Assembly (NCBI RefSeq): GCF_002752655.1
Contig: NZ_CP023737.1
Span: forward strand, 1,674,001 to 1,738,000
Reading direction: 5' to 3'
DNA: 64,000 nucleotides
Origin: Methylosinus trichosporium OB3b
Lineage (GTDB): Bacteria; Pseudomonadota; Alphaproteobacteria; Rhizobiales; Beijerinckiaceae
Position 1 is the stretch's first letter; each line of letters begins with the position of its first letter. This document shows, in pieces, positions 26,282 to 36,288 of this stretch. A program made the position numbers and the translations under genes. The notes under the pieces are model-generated. The model did no database searches. It was not told where the DNA came from and saw nothing but the letters and a program-made list of their open reading frames with translations.

Positions 26282-27562
26282 TTATCCAATTGCGACAGCC
26301 ATCATTTTGCCATAGCGTGCTCCTTCCGACACTCCGCGATCCTCGGGATAATAAAAACTGGTGTCGGCGATCTGAAGACCCTTCACACTGGTTTGAATGG
26401 GCGGAATTTTTTTGGCGAATCCGGGGGGACAGACAGGCTGAGCGTATCGTAGCCGGCTCGCGCGCCCGTCGATGCGATCTTCATCCGAAAGCGCCGGATT
26501 GACGCGCTTGAGATAGGAAAAGGCCTCATCGAGCAGGTCGGCGTCGGAGCGCGCCCATTTCGAATGATCGACCGGCATATAATAAGGCACATAGACAATG
26601 ACGTCGCCTGTCGGCCGCAGATTGGAAAATTCGACAAAGCCGGGGATGTCCATTCGAGGATCGACGACATTGACCCAAAAATGCGGCGTCACCTGCTTCC
26701 GCAATTTGAAGACGAGGCAAACGACGCCGATATTGAGAATCTCGGCATAGCGCTGCTTCTCTTCGAAGGGCAGATCGGGAACCATAGCCGGGATCAGCGG
26801 CGCCGGCACGGTGACGATGGCGGCGTCGTAGGACGTTTCCTCGCCGCCGACGACGACGCCTCGCAGCCTGCCTTTTTCGATAGCGATTTTTTCCACTCGC
26901 GCGCCGAGACGAATCGCGCCGCCATGCGCTTCGATAGCTTTCACCAACGCCGCGATCAGCGTCTGCGAGCCGCCTTCGATATAGCCCAGTTCCTCCTGCA
27001 TCAGCGAGCGGCGCGACGTGCCGATGCGTTTGATGCGGGTCCATATCCAGGCCGCGGAAATCGGATCGGCATATTGATAGAATTTCAGATCGAATAGCCT
27101 GCGCCACAGCTTTTCGTAGACGCTCTTGCCGCACCAGGCTTCGATCCATTGTTTCGCTGAATAATTTTCCAGCGCGCCGGGGGAGTTTCGCTTGGTGGCG
27201 AGGAACATCATGACGCCGTAACGCAGCTTCTCGATCGGATCGAGGCCCGGAAACCTCAGCAGCGCGACGGGATCGCCCCAGTCACTCGAGCGCCCTTCGA
27301 AAAAATAGCCCATCGAGGTCGGCTTCCAGCGCATTTTGTCGCTCATGCCGAGTTCGGCCATCAGGTCGAAGGTGGGCTGATCCGCTTTGCAGACGAAATG
27401 ATAGTAGCGCTCCAACGACACGCCGCCAAAATCGAAATGCGCCGCCATGCCGCCGGGAACGATGTCGGCCTCGTAAACCGTGACCTCATGGCCCGCCTTG
27501 GCGGCGTGATAGGCGCTGGCCAATCCCATCGCGCCTGCGCCGACGATTGCGACTCGCGCCAT
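26282..27562 (-). CDS. FAD-dependent oxidoreductase (amine oxidase / mutase-like)
   Basis: 426 residues from ATG 27562, just after the epimerase stop. The N-terminus VAIVGAGAMGLASAYHAAKA followed by VTVYEAD is a Rossmann FAD site. EELGYIEGGSQTLIAALV and a C-terminal GLQIADTSFYYPEDRGVSEG complete the protoporphyrinogen oxidase / UDP-galactopyranose mutase-like fold. The family often occurs in glycan loci, where it may oxidise or ring-contract a lipid-linked sugar. Exact substrate unknown. Confidence 0.75.
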   Translation of the reverse strand: MARVAIVGAGAMGLASAYHAAKAGHEVTVYEADIVPGGMAAHFDFGGVSLERYYHFVCKADQPTFDLMAELGMSDKMRWKPTSMGYFFEGRSSDWGDPVALLRFPGLDPIEKLRYGVMMFLATKRNSPGALENYSAKQWIEAWCGKSVYEKLWRRLFDLKFYQYADPISAAWIWTRIKRIGTSRRSLMQEELGYIEGGSQTLIAALVKAIEAHGGAIRLGARVEKIAIEKGRLRGVVVGGEETSYDAAIVTVPAPLIPAMVPDLPFEEKQRYAEILNIGVVCLVFKLRKQVTPHFWVNVVDPRMDIPGFVEFSNLRPTGDVIVYVPYYMPVDHSKWARSDADLLDEAFSYLKRVNPALSDEDRIDGRASRLRYAQPVCPPGFAKKIPPIQTSVKGLQIADTSFYYPEDRGVSEGARYGKMMAVAIG

Positions 27563-27563
27563 T

Positions 27564-28505
27564 TCAAAACTCCAGAACGATATGCGAGAAAACCGGATCC
27601 TGGAAGGTTTCAGCGAGCGCCTCCGCCAGCGGCGTCGCGCGCACGCCGAAAATCGTCGGCCATTTCGTGACCTCGAAGACGTCGGGCGTGACGAGAGCTT
27701 CGAGCTGGTGGGTGGTGAAGGGCGGACTCCTGTCGATGAGCCCATAGGCTTTCAGAAGCAGCCAGAATGCGAAATACGGAATTTTCATGATCCGCGTCTT
27801 AGCGCCGGTCGCGGCTTTGATGGCGCGGATCAGTTCGATATAATCGATCTTCTCCTGTCCGCTGATGTTGAAGGATTGATGCGGTCGCGGCGTTTCGACG
27901 CAAGCGGTGATGACGTCGCAAAAATCGCCGACGTACAGCGGCTGACGCAGATACCGGCCGTTTCCCGGTATCGGGAACACGGGGGTCCGTTGCATGAAGC
28001 GCGCAAGCCACCCGAGGTGTTTGCGGTCGAACCAGCCGAACATGAGAGTCGGTCTCAGCACGGTGGTCGGCAGCCCCCGGTCCACGACGAGGCTTTCCTG
28101 CGCCTTCTTCGATTTTGTGTAGAAATCCTGCGCTCGAGAGTTCACCACCGACGAGCTGATATGCACGATCTGCCGAACGCCGTACCGTGTCGCTGCATCG
28201 AGGACGTTCTGCGTCGCGGTGATGTTGTTGTCGATGAAAGGCTTCTCGTCGAGGCCGCCGATTTGCGCATGGCCGATGACGAGCACGTCGAGACCTTCGA
28301 AAGCCCGTTCCCAGGAGCCGGGCCTCGCCAAATCGGCATCGATCACGTCCACGTCCGGGTGCAACTTCACGAGCGTCTTGTTATTCACCCTATGCTTGTC
28401 CAGGCCGACGATCCGGCCGAGCTTCTTCGCCTTCAGGCGCGGAATGAGATTCTGTCCGAGCAGGCCGGCCGCGCCGGTGACGACAATCTTTCTCTGGTTC
28501 GGCAA
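27564..28505 (-). CDS. NAD-dependent epimerase/dehydratase (extended SDR)
   Basis: 313 residues. IVVTGAAGLLGQNLIPRL is the nucleotide-binding motif. HISSSVVNSRAQDFYTKSKK holds the Ser and the YxxxK pair (YTKSK). VLRPTLMFGWFDRKHLGWLA continues the sugar-epimerase pattern. It is the fourth gene of the operon, between DprE2-like and FAD genes. The substrate is unknown; sugar nucleotides or polyprenyl-linked sugars are plausible. Confidence 0.8.
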   Translation of the reverse strand: MPNQRKIVVTGAAGLLGQNLIPRLKAKKLGRIVGLDKHRVNNKTLVKLHPDVDVIDADLARPGSWERAFEGLDVLVIGHAQIGGLDEKPFIDNNITATQNVLDAATRYGVRQIVHISSSVVNSRAQDFYTKSKKAQESLVVDRGLPTTVLRPTLMFGWFDRKHLGWLARFMQRTPVFPIPGNGRYLRQPLYVGDFCDVITACVETPRPHQSFNISGQEKIDYIELIRAIKAATGAKTRIMKIPYFAFWLLLKAYGLIDRSPPFTTHQLEALVTPDVFEVTKWPTIFGVRATPLAEALAETFQDPVFSHIVLEF

Positions 28506-28550
28506 TGCAGTGTCCTCTGATGAACGGATCCCGAGCCCCGCATGGAGCCT

Positions 28551-29300
28551 CTACAGCTTGGTTCTATGAAAAATCGGGGCGGGAATGTTTCGGATGACCA
28601 GCATCACGAAGCGCCAGAATGCGGGAGCGTAGACGACCGGCCCCCCCTGGTCGGCGGCTTTGACGATGATCGCCGCCACCGCATCCGGCTTCGCCCAAAG
28701 CACGCCCTTGTTTTCGATGGCGGCCGTCATCGGCGTATCGACGAAGCCCGGTTTTATCACCACGGCGCGCGCGCCGAGGGGAGCGAGCTTGTGCGCGATC
28801 CCCTCCACGAGCCGCGCCAAACCGCCCTTGCAGGCGCCGTAGATGTAGTTCGACCGCCGTCCGCGGTCGCCGGCGACGGAGCCGACCACGAGCAGAACGC
28901 CCGCACGTTGACGCTCCAGAATTTCGCTCGCCGCGAGACACCAGGCGACGGCGCTGGTGAAATTCGTCGCGATCAGTTGTTGCGCGGCGGCTGGATCTTT
29001 CTCCAGCATTCGTTGATCGCCGAGCGCGCCATAGGCGAGCAGCAGAATGTCGAGCCCGCCGAGCCCCTCGGCGATTTGCATCAGTCGGCTTCGAGCGTCG
29101 GCCGTGGCGCAGTCGAGCGGGATGATTCGCGCCTCGGCGGCGCCGACAATCGTCAGATTGGCGGCGACCGCCTCGAGGCGATCCCTGTCGCGTGCGACCA
29201 ACGCCAGTCGCGCTCCTTCGATGGCCCACCGTCGCGCGGTCGCCTCGGCGATCGCCGACGTCGCTCCCAAAATCACGATGCGCTTGCCTGCCGCGCTCAT
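28551..29300 (-). CDS. dprE2: DprE2-like polyprenylphosphoryl-2-keto-ribose reductase (SDR)
   Basis: 249 residues from ATG 29300, which overlaps the DprE1 stop. RIVILGATSAIAEATARRWA is the NAD-binding motif, VLLVVGSVAGDRGRRSNYIY brings the Ser, and IYGACKGGLARLVEG the catalytic Tyr-Lys pair. These match DprE2, which reduces the keto intermediate to decaprenylphosphoryl-arabinose in the mycobacterial pathway. Coupling to DprE1 and UbiA-HAD makes the assignment strong. Confidence 0.85.
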   Translation of the reverse strand: MSAAGKRIVILGATSAIAEATARRWAIEGARLALVARDRDRLEAVAANLTIVGAAEARIIPLDCATADARSRLMQIAEGLGGLDILLLAYGALGDQRMLEKDPAAAQQLIATNFTSAVAWCLAASEILERQRAGVLLVVGSVAGDRGRRSNYIYGACKGGLARLVEGIAHKLAPLGARAVVIKPGFVDTPMTAAIENKGVLWAKPDAVAAIIVKAADQGGPVVYAPAFWRFVMLVIRNIPAPIFHRTKL

Positions 29301-30655
29301 CCGGCCACCCTGCGCCAAAAGTCGGATTCCATGCGCTCGTCCTTATGTCGAAGGAATTCCTGCAATTTCGGGAAAGAACGGCGGAACGTCTCGGGTGCGA
29401 GACGACCGTCCTTCGCGGGATAGAGGGCGCCGCCCGCCTCCATGACGATGGAGTCGAGACGCGACATCAGGGCCAGCGTATCCTGGCCGCTGTTGGGAAA
29501 ATCGAGCGCCAGAGTGGCGCCGGGGCGCGGGAAGGAGAGAAAGCCGGGAGAGGTCTTGTCGCCGAAAGTCTTGAGCACTGCGAGGAACGACGCCTGTCCC
29601 TCGCCGACGATCTCGCGGAGCAACGTCGCGATCGCGGCTCGCGCGGCGCCGGGCGGGACCACGCACTGATATTGGAACATGCCGCGGCTTCCATAAAGCC
29701 TGTTCCAGTCGTGGATGGCGTCCAGCGGATAAAAGAATGGCGCGTAATGTTGCACGCTCTTGCCGGCCCCGGCCCGGCATTTGCGGAAATAGAGTTCATT
29801 GAAACCGCCGACGGTGTAACGGTTCAAGAGACGCGACGGCGCATCGAACGGCAAGGTCTTCCACGTCCGGTCGTCGCCATGGATCTCGATGACGTCGTCC
29901 GGCCGCCAATTGGCGCGAGAAAACACGCCGCGGCCGAAATTCGCCCCTCGTGCGACGGCGTCGATCCACGACACGGTATGCTCGAATCCCGCGGCGCTCT
30001 CCTCGGCGAGCTCCCAGAACTCGGCGAGATTCGCGTGAGGAATCGTTTCGACGTCGAGAAAACCGCCTCGTATTCGCTCGAGCTGAAGCTCCACTGTGCA
30101 AATGACTCCGGTCAACCCTAGTCCGCCGATCGTAGCGGCGAAGAGATCGGGATCGCTTTTCTTCGTCACGCGCGCCTGAAAGCCGTCCCGGCGCAACAGA
30201 TCGAAAGAGACGACATGATTGCCGAAGGAGCCTGCCCGGTGGTGGTTCTTGCCGTGCACGTCATTGGCGACGGCGCCGCCCAGCGTGACGAAGCGCGTGC
30301 CCGGAGTGGTCGGGAGAAACCAGCCGCGCGGCGCGGCGAAGGCGATGATCTGGGACAAGGAAACGCCCGCTTCCGCTTGCAGGACGCCCGTTCCGGCGTC
30401 GAAGGCCAGGAGACGATCGACGCCGCGCATATCGATCGTCATCCCTTCGGAATTCAGGCAAGAGTCGCCATAAGAGCGACGGCGCCCCGTAGCGAGCAAC
30501 GGACCTCGCGCGGCCGCGACGAGCCCCGGCAGCTCGTCGCGAAATTTCGGCTCGGCGACGCGCTGCGTGCGTCGCACGACCCTGCCCCAGGAATAGACGT
30601 CGCGGCGCGCTCGAAAACTGGTCGCGGCCAAATCGCTTCCCTTTCCCTGTGTCAC
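29297..30655 (-). CDS. dprE1: DprE1-like FAD oxidase of decaprenylphosphoryl-ribose
   Basis: 452 residues, close to mycobacterial DprE1. The FAD-binding motif GRRRSYGDSCLNSEGMTIDM is followed by the TPGTRFVTLGGAVANDVHGK segment with the FAD-contacting His of this family, and a C-terminal ALAL substrate domain. It oxidises the 2'-OH of polyprenylphosphoryl-ribose (family knowledge). The position aligned with the inhibitor-reactive Cys of the mycobacterial enzyme was not resolved. ATGA overlaps bind it to both neighbours. Confidence 0.9.
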   Translation of the reverse strand: MTQGKGSDLAATSFRARRDVYSWGRVVRRTQRVAEPKFRDELPGLVAAARGPLLATGRRRSYGDSCLNSEGMTIDMRGVDRLLAFDAGTGVLQAEAGVSLSQIIAFAAPRGWFLPTTPGTRFVTLGGAVANDVHGKNHHRAGSFGNHVVSFDLLRRDGFQARVTKKSDPDLFAATIGGLGLTGVICTVELQLERIRGGFLDVETIPHANLAEFWELAEESAAGFEHTVSWIDAVARGANFGRGVFSRANWRPDDVIEIHGDDRTWKTLPFDAPSRLLNRYTVGGFNELYFRKCRAGAGKSVQHYAPFFYPLDAIHDWNRLYGSRGMFQYQCVVPPGAARAAIATLLREIVGEGQASFLAVLKTFGDKTSPGFLSFPRPGATLALDFPNSGQDTLALMSRLDSIVMEAGGALYPAKDGRLAPETFRRSFPKLQEFLRHKDERMESDFWRRVAG

Positions 30656-32157
30656 AGCACGGCGGCGAGAAAGGTCGCGCCCATCGCCGCGGCGTAGAAG
30701 AGACTAGCTTTATCCTCGAGCGCGAAGGCGACCGGGTCGTCGTGCAATTCTCCGCGATGGCAGAGCAACCAGACGCGGGCGAGCCAAAGGAAGATGACGA
30801 CGGTGAAGCCCCAGAGAAAATCCGGATGCTTGTAGAAGCCCGTCGGAAAGGCGTCCTCGATGAGGTAGAGCGCCATGACGAGCACCGTGGCCATCATGGC
30901 CGCGATGCCGGTCGTGAGCACGAAAGGTGCGTCGCTGGCCTTGTAACCGCGGCCCGGCGTCGTTTCCTGCCCGTGCGCGACCATGCGCGTGATCTCCGTC
31001 TGACGCTTGGCGAGCGACAGGGACAGGAAAATGAACATGGAAAAGACCAGCAGCCAGGGCGAGAAGGCGGCCTCGGTGATGACGACCCCCAATCCCAGCC
31101 GCATCGTGAAGAGCGCCGCCAGCAGCAGGACGTCGATGATGGGTTCGCGCTTGAGGCGCAAGGAGTAGGAGAGGCTCACGACGAAATAGAGGACGAGCAT
31201 CGCCACGCATCCGGATCCTGCCGCGAGGGCGAGCCCCAGCGCGGCGAGCCCGCAAAGGACGATGAGTCCGATGCTCAGAGCGATCTGCAGCTCACCGCTG
31301 GCGAGTGGACGGTTTTTCTTCGACCAGTGTTGTCGATCCTCATGCAGATCCCAAAGATCGTTCAACAGATAGGTCGTCGATGCAAGCAGGCTGATGGCGA
31401 AGAAACCTTCGATCGCGCTTATCCACGAGGGAAGGTCGAACGCTTTGCCGCCGAGAATCAGCGGCACGAAAACCAGAGCGTTCTTCGCCCACTGATGCAG
31501 GCGAAGCGCTCGGCGCAGGCCATGGAGCCCGAGCGCGCGGCGCGGAAAAGAGGCGAGCAGATTCGTCGCCTCACGGGCCTTCTCGACGAGGCGAGGCGAA
31601 GCGCCGGCGAACACCGCGCCGCAGGAGCGACGCCAGACATGGACGTCGGGATAGGAGTCGCCCGCATAAACGAAGCCGTTCGGATAAGCCGCGCCGAGCG
31701 CCTCCGCTTTGGCGCGGCCGCGCAAATTTTCGCGCCCGTTCGACGCTATCACCTTCGAAATGATGGGAAAGCGCCGGGCGACCTTGTCCGCGACGCCGCG
31801 GTCGGCGGCGGTGGCCAGAACGATCTTTCGGCCGAGCCGGGCCTCGCGCTCCGCAAAAGCGAGCAAGTCGGAATTGATTGGAAAGCGGGAGACGTCCTCG
31901 TCGGTCATGAGCGCGCCCAGCCTCTCCTTGACGACAGCGCGGCCTTGGAGCGTCCACAGCGGCACCCGCCAAGCCTGCGCCCATTCTCTCTTCAGGAGCA
32001 GAAACACCGCTTCGTGAAGCGTATCCGTCGCAATCAGTGTCCCGTCGAGATCCAGAACGAGCGGCACGGAAATATCGCAGGCCAGCGCTTTGGCGTCATC
32101 GAGCAATTTGGCGCGATCGGGAGCCGAGCTGAAAAACACTGCGGCCGCATTATTCAT
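30652..32157 (-). CDS. HAD phosphatase - UbiA prenyltransferase fusion (phosphoribosyl-lipid synthase)
   Basis: 501 residues from ATG 32157 (32172 possible). Residues ~30-190 are a HAD hydrolase: LVLDLDGTLIATDTLHEA (Asp nucleophile) and GFVYAGDSYPDVHVW. Residues ~210-500 are a UbiA-type membrane transferase with about eight helices, NDLWDLHEDRQHWSKKNRPL (first Asp motif) and SLSYSLRLKREPIIDV (second). UbiA homologues such as Rv3806c add phosphoribose to decaprenyl phosphate, and a phosphatase removes the 5'-phosphate. Both steps would sit on one chain here. It is the first gene of the eight-gene operon. Confidence 0.88.
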   Translation of the reverse strand: MNNAAAVFFSSAPDRAKLLDDAKALACDISVPLVLDLDGTLIATDTLHEAVFLLLKREWAQAWRVPLWTLQGRAVVKERLGALMTDEDVSRFPINSDLLAFAEREARLGRKIVLATAADRGVADKVARRFPIISKVIASNGRENLRGRAKAEALGAAYPNGFVYAGDSYPDVHVWRRSCGAVFAGASPRLVEKAREATNLLASFPRRALGLHGLRRALRLHQWAKNALVFVPLILGGKAFDLPSWISAIEGFFAISLLASTTYLLNDLWDLHEDRQHWSKKNRPLASGELQIALSIGLIVLCGLAALGLALAAGSGCVAMLVLYFVVSLSYSLRLKREPIIDVLLLAALFTMRLGLGVVITEAAFSPWLLVFSMFIFLSLSLAKRQTEITRMVAHGQETTPGRGYKASDAPFVLTTGIAAMMATVLVMALYLIEDAFPTGFYKHPDFLWGFTVVIFLWLARVWLLCHRGELHDDPVAFALEDKASLFYAAAMGATFLAAVL

Positions 32158-32402
32158 GAGTCTCGCTCCCATGTGAAAGCAATTGCTTAAGCTAAAGCTT
32201 CGACGAAGGGCGAAACCTTGCGCCCTCGGCACGCCAATAAATATCGATTTTATAATGGGGCGTTTTTTCGAAAACAAGCCGCGACTCGAACGGACCTTGG
32301 AGTCGAGCGGGACCAGGACTTAATTCGGCTCGGCCGCGTGATTCGCTGCGGGCGGAGCGATTCGACAAGCGCCTCGCCTTCGTCTCGGCCAGAGGCTCAC
32401 GA

Positions 32403-32565
32403 AGCGGTTTTGTCGCGAATTTTTTTTCGTGGGTCGGTTGGGGCTATGATCACCGGGCTGGGGCAGGCGGAATCGCCCAATGATCGATTTCCAGGGCAGC
32501 CATTTTGAACGCGACGTGACCCTGTGGGGCGTCCGGTGGTATGTGGCGTATCCAATGAGCTATCG
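32403..32565 (+). mobile_element. IS6-family remnant, subtype A, left end
   Basis: The end TTTTGTCGCGAATTTTTTTT is followed by GGTCGGTTGGGGCTATGATC and by the transposase start MIDFQGSHFERDVTLWGVRW, which stops at MSYR where another IS6 copy begins at 32566. The same end occurs at 48638 in the same orientation and near 42676 in the opposite one. Confidence 0.8.
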
Positions 32566-33212
32566 GGCTTTGTCGCAGTTTTTGTTTACAGACGCGATGA
32601 GCGGGTGAGAACGACGCCGGTCACGCGGCGAGGGCGTAGAACTGCTGTGCTGGACGCAATTCGCCTGTCGTTCACAGTTGCCCCTTTCGGATCATGTGCA
32701 TGAGCTCGATACCAAAAAGCGTCGCAGCAGCCGATCGAAATGATTTGAAGCCCAACATCGGCCGCGTCACGCGCTTCACCGCTCGATGGTCCTGCTCGAC
32801 GATATTATCGAGATATTCGATGCGGCGGATTTCGATGTCCGCTTCATGCTCCGCATTGTAGCTTTCGATCGCCGCCGTGTTGGCGCCGCTCTTGTCGCGA
32901 TCGTGATCTTCTCCGGCTCGCCATGCTGGCCCATCGCCTTGCGCAAAAAGCGCAAGGCCGCTTCTCCAGCAAAGGGGCGTATTTGACGACCCAACGGTTT
33001 GAGCGTCGAATCGACATCGACGCCGCGCTCTTCCATCATTTCTTCGAGTTGGCGATAGCTCATCGGATACGCCACATACCAGCGGACGCCCCAAAGAACG
33101 ACCTGACGCTCAAAATGGCCGCCTTTGAAATCGATCATCGCTCTGTTCCGCCCGCCGCGCCGCCGACGATCGTAGCCCATTCCGGCCTGCGATAGAGATT
33201 TGCGACAAAGCC
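32566..33212 (-). mobile_element. IS6-family element, subtype B, internally deleted
   Basis: Ends are GGCTTTGTCGCA (32566) and its complement TGCGACAAAGCC (ending 33212). The transposase starts MIDFKGGHFERQVVLWGVRW near 33140 and has the end NIVEQDHRAVKRVTRPMLGF. The stretch between YRQLEEMMEERGVDVDSTL and AALRFLRKAMGQHGEPEKI is shortened by about 60 codons, removing the first catalytic Asp region, and a frameshift follows. No target duplication is seen. Confidence 0.85.
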
Positions 33213-34689
33213 ATCAATTGTCCGCGAACTTCCAGCTGAGGCCCGCCGTCAGCCGGTCTTCCTTCCAATGGTGGCTCTGGAAAGAGAGCGGCCAGATGAT
33301 CGGGCCGTTTCCGTCCAGATTTTTGCCGAAGTCGGAGAAGCGATATTCGGCCCGCCCCAGCCAATGATCGGTCAGCGCATATTCGATGCCGCCGCCGACG
33401 ACCCAGCTGTGATGATTGGTGGAGTAGCTGTCGCCGAGGCCGCGAATATGATAGGCGTTCTGCACCCCGGCCCATTGGCTGCCGCCCGTTCCGAACACCA
33501 GCAGGCGATCGAAAGCCCAGCCGAAGCGAGCGCGAATCGAGCCCTGCAGAGCCGAGGACGAACGCAGCGTCGTGACGGCGTCCTGCTGAACCGTGCGATT
33601 GAGGCTCGTCGCGTCGAACTCGGTCTCGACGCCGAGCACGACCGAAGCGAGCTGCCAATTATAGCCCGCATGCAGGCCGCCGATGACGCCGGTGAGATCG
33701 AAGGACTGCGGTGCGCCGACATTGGGCACGGAATAATACGGGACGAAACGATCATGGCCCCAGGCGTGTCCGACGTCAAAGCCGACATAGACGCCGCGCC
33801 AATCGTATCGCGAGCCGGGCGGACCCTTCTTGGAGGGAAGATCCGACGACGGCAATGCCGACGCCAGGAAGGCGGGCGCGCCCGCGGCCGACGGAAATTT
33901 CGCGCGCAAGGTGATGCCCGCGAAGAGTGGCTCACCCGGCTGGCCGCCAATCTCGCCCGAGCCGAGGTCCCAGCTGGCCCAGAGCGCCTGCCAATAGCGA
34001 TGGTTCAGCGCGTTCTTGACCCATCCTTGCAGATCATAGCTGTCATCCTCGAGCTTCACGCCGAGGTGGAAGTTCAACAGAGCATAGGGGCTGACGACCG
34101 CATAGGCCGAGTTGTCGGGCGTCGAATAGGTGCTGCTCTGATAGGAGACGTCGGTTCCGACATAGGCGACCAGGGGGACCGAGCTGCTGATCGGGGCGAT
34201 TGTTCCGACCTTCCATGCGTATTCGGCGCCGGCCGAGAACGCGAACTTCGGGACGAGCGCGAGACGCTTGCCGGTCATGTCGCAGCTCGGAAAGCTCAAT
34301 TCGGGCGGGCACACGCCGTTCTTGAAGTCGGCGTAGCGCGCGTCGTCGTAGACAAAGGAGGCGAATGTGTCGAAGCCTTCGAACGGCTTGGCGCGCAGAT
34401 CGAGCTCGAAGCCCTTCGATGTGGCCAGCTTGGCGTTGCTCATCACATCGACGAGAACGGCGTTTGAGTTGTCCTTCGCCCGCGTGATGTAATTGTGGTC
34501 ATTGGCCCAGAAGGCGGCGAAATTCGCGATCAGACGATCATCGAAGAAGGAGCTCTTCAGGCCGACTTCATAGCTGTCGATCTCCTCCGGCTTCACGACG
34601 AGGGGAGCATTCTTGGCGAAGGAGAGCGACGGACCGCCGGCGCGGCCGCCGCGTGCATAGCCCGTCTTATTCATGAAGGCGCTGTTGGA

Positions 34690-36288
34690 AGGGTGGCGAG
34701 CGTAGCATAGATCACTGAAACGGCGTAGGATTTGGTTGTTGACACCAACCCTTTCCCGCTGCACCGGCCTGCCACGCCCGCCATGACAGACGATACGTTC
34801 CCCGCCTTCTCGTTTCCAGCCGTCCAGGGCAAGAAAATCACAGCCGCTTTCGACGGCGGCCGCATCTCCTCGGACGGCGGCGTCATGCTGCTCGCCATGG
34901 CGGAGCGCCGGCTCGGCGTCGCCGAACGGCTGGCGCGCTGCTTTCCCGATCGCCGCGATCCTGCGCGCATCACCCACACGCTCGCCGATATGATCCGCGC
35001 CCGCATCTTCGCGATCGGCTGCGGCTATGAGGACGCCGACGATCTCGATTTTCTGCGCTCCGATCCGGCGTTCAAGCTCGCCTGCGGGCGCCTGCCCGAC
35101 ACGGGCCGCGATCTCGCTTCGCAGCCGACGCTGTCGCGGCTCGAGAACGCGCCGGCCCTGCGCGACGTGATCCGCCTGACCTATGCGCTCGTCGACCAAT
35201 GGATGGCCTCCTACGAGAAGCCGCCATCTTCGGTCACACTCGACATCGACGACACCTGCGACATCGCGCATGGCCATCAGCAATTGTCGTTGTTCAACGC
35301 CCATTATGACGAGCGCTGCTTTCTGCCGATCCATGTCTATGACACCGAGCAGAGCCGTCCCGTCGTTATGATCCTGCGCCCGGGCAAGACGCCGTCCGGC
35401 GTCGAGGTGAGAGCGCATCTGCGCCGGCTCGTGCGGCATATCCGCAAGTCTTGGCCGACGACGGGCATCCTGTTTCGCGGCGACGGGCATTATGCGCGGC
35501 CCGAGGCGATGGCCTGGTGCGAGGATCACGGCGTCGATTACGTCTTCGGCCTTCCCGGAACCAAGCCGCTGTCCAAGAAGGTCGAGGAGACGGCGGACGC
35601 CGTCCGCGTCGAGCGCGCCCTCGACGACAAGGACGTCGTGCGAGGCTATGCCGAGACGCGTCACCGGGCCAAGTCCTGGGACAGAGAGCGCCGCGCGATC
35701 GCCCGCATCGAGGCGACGCGGCTCGGCCTCGACATTCGCTTCATCGTCACCAATCGCGCGCATGGCGCGCCGCAATGGCTCTATGAGAGTCTCTACTGCG
35801 CGCGCGGACAGGCGGAGAATCTCATCAAGCTGCACAAGACGCAGCTTTGCTCCGATCGAACCTCGTGTCGTTCGGCGCTCGCCAATCAGGTGCGCCTCGT
35901 CCTGCACACCGCCGCCTATTGGCTGATGCTCGGCGTGCGCGACGCGATCCCGCGCCCGCGCGACCTCGCCAAAGCCGAGTTCTCGACTCTGCGCCTGCGA
36001 TTGCTGAAGATCGCCGCGCGCGTGATCGAGACCGCGAGCCGCGTGCGCCTCGCCTTCGCCGCCGCCTGCCCCGAGGCCGATCTCTTCTGCTCCATGCCGG
36101 CGGCGCTGCTCATGCCCGCAGGACCATGATCGACGGGGCGGCGCGCCCCCTCTCGTCTCTCCCATTCCTCCCAACGCGTTCCCGAAAGTGCGATCCTCGA
36201 AGCGGTGAAAAAGCCGAACGCCCCCGCGCGGCCCGCGAGCCGAACGGCCCGACGATGCAAAAAATCGGACCGTCACGAATAAGAGGGG
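34690..36288 (+). mobile_element. IS1380-family insertion sequence (ends approximate)
   Basis: The element lies between the two receptor pieces (junctions near 34690 and 36288) and carries one intact transposase on the plus strand. I could not fix the terminal repeats or a target duplication by eye. Confidence 0.8.
34783..36129 (+). CDS. IS1380-family transposase
   Basis: 448 residues from ATG 34783 (MTDDTFPAF). DGGRISSDGGVMLLAMAERR, SVTLDIDDTCDIAHGHQQL (catalytic Asp region), TTGILFRGDGHYARPEAMAW (second Asp) and LYCARGQAENLIKLHKTQL (Glu) match the DDE order of IS1380 transposases. Full length and free of frameshifts, so the element may be active. Confidence 0.92.
   Translation: MTDDTFPAFSFPAVQGKKITAAFDGGRISSDGGVMLLAMAERRLGVAERLARCFPDRRDPARITHTLADMIRARIFAIGCGYEDADDLDFLRSDPAFKLACGRLPDTGRDLASQPTLSRLENAPALRDVIRLTYALVDQWMASYEKPPSSVTLDIDDTCDIAHGHQQLSLFNAHYDERCFLPIHVYDTEQSRPVVMILRPGKTPSGVEVRAHLRRLVRHIRKSWPTTGILFRGDGHYARPEAMAWCEDHGVDYVFGLPGTKPLSKKVEETADAVRVERALDDKDVVRGYAETRHRAKSWDRERRAIARIEATRLGLDIRFIVTNRAHGAPQWLYESLYCARGQAENLIKLHKTQLCSDRTSCRSALANQVRLVLHTAAYWLMLGVRDAIPRPRDLAKAEFSTLRLRLLKIAARVIETASRVRLAFAAACPEADLFCSMPAALLMPAGP

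Noticed and set aside
28542..32190. Long plus-strand open frames across the glycan operon
   Set aside because: They are antisense to well-supported DprE2, DprE1 and UbiA genes and have low-complexity, Arg-rich composition.
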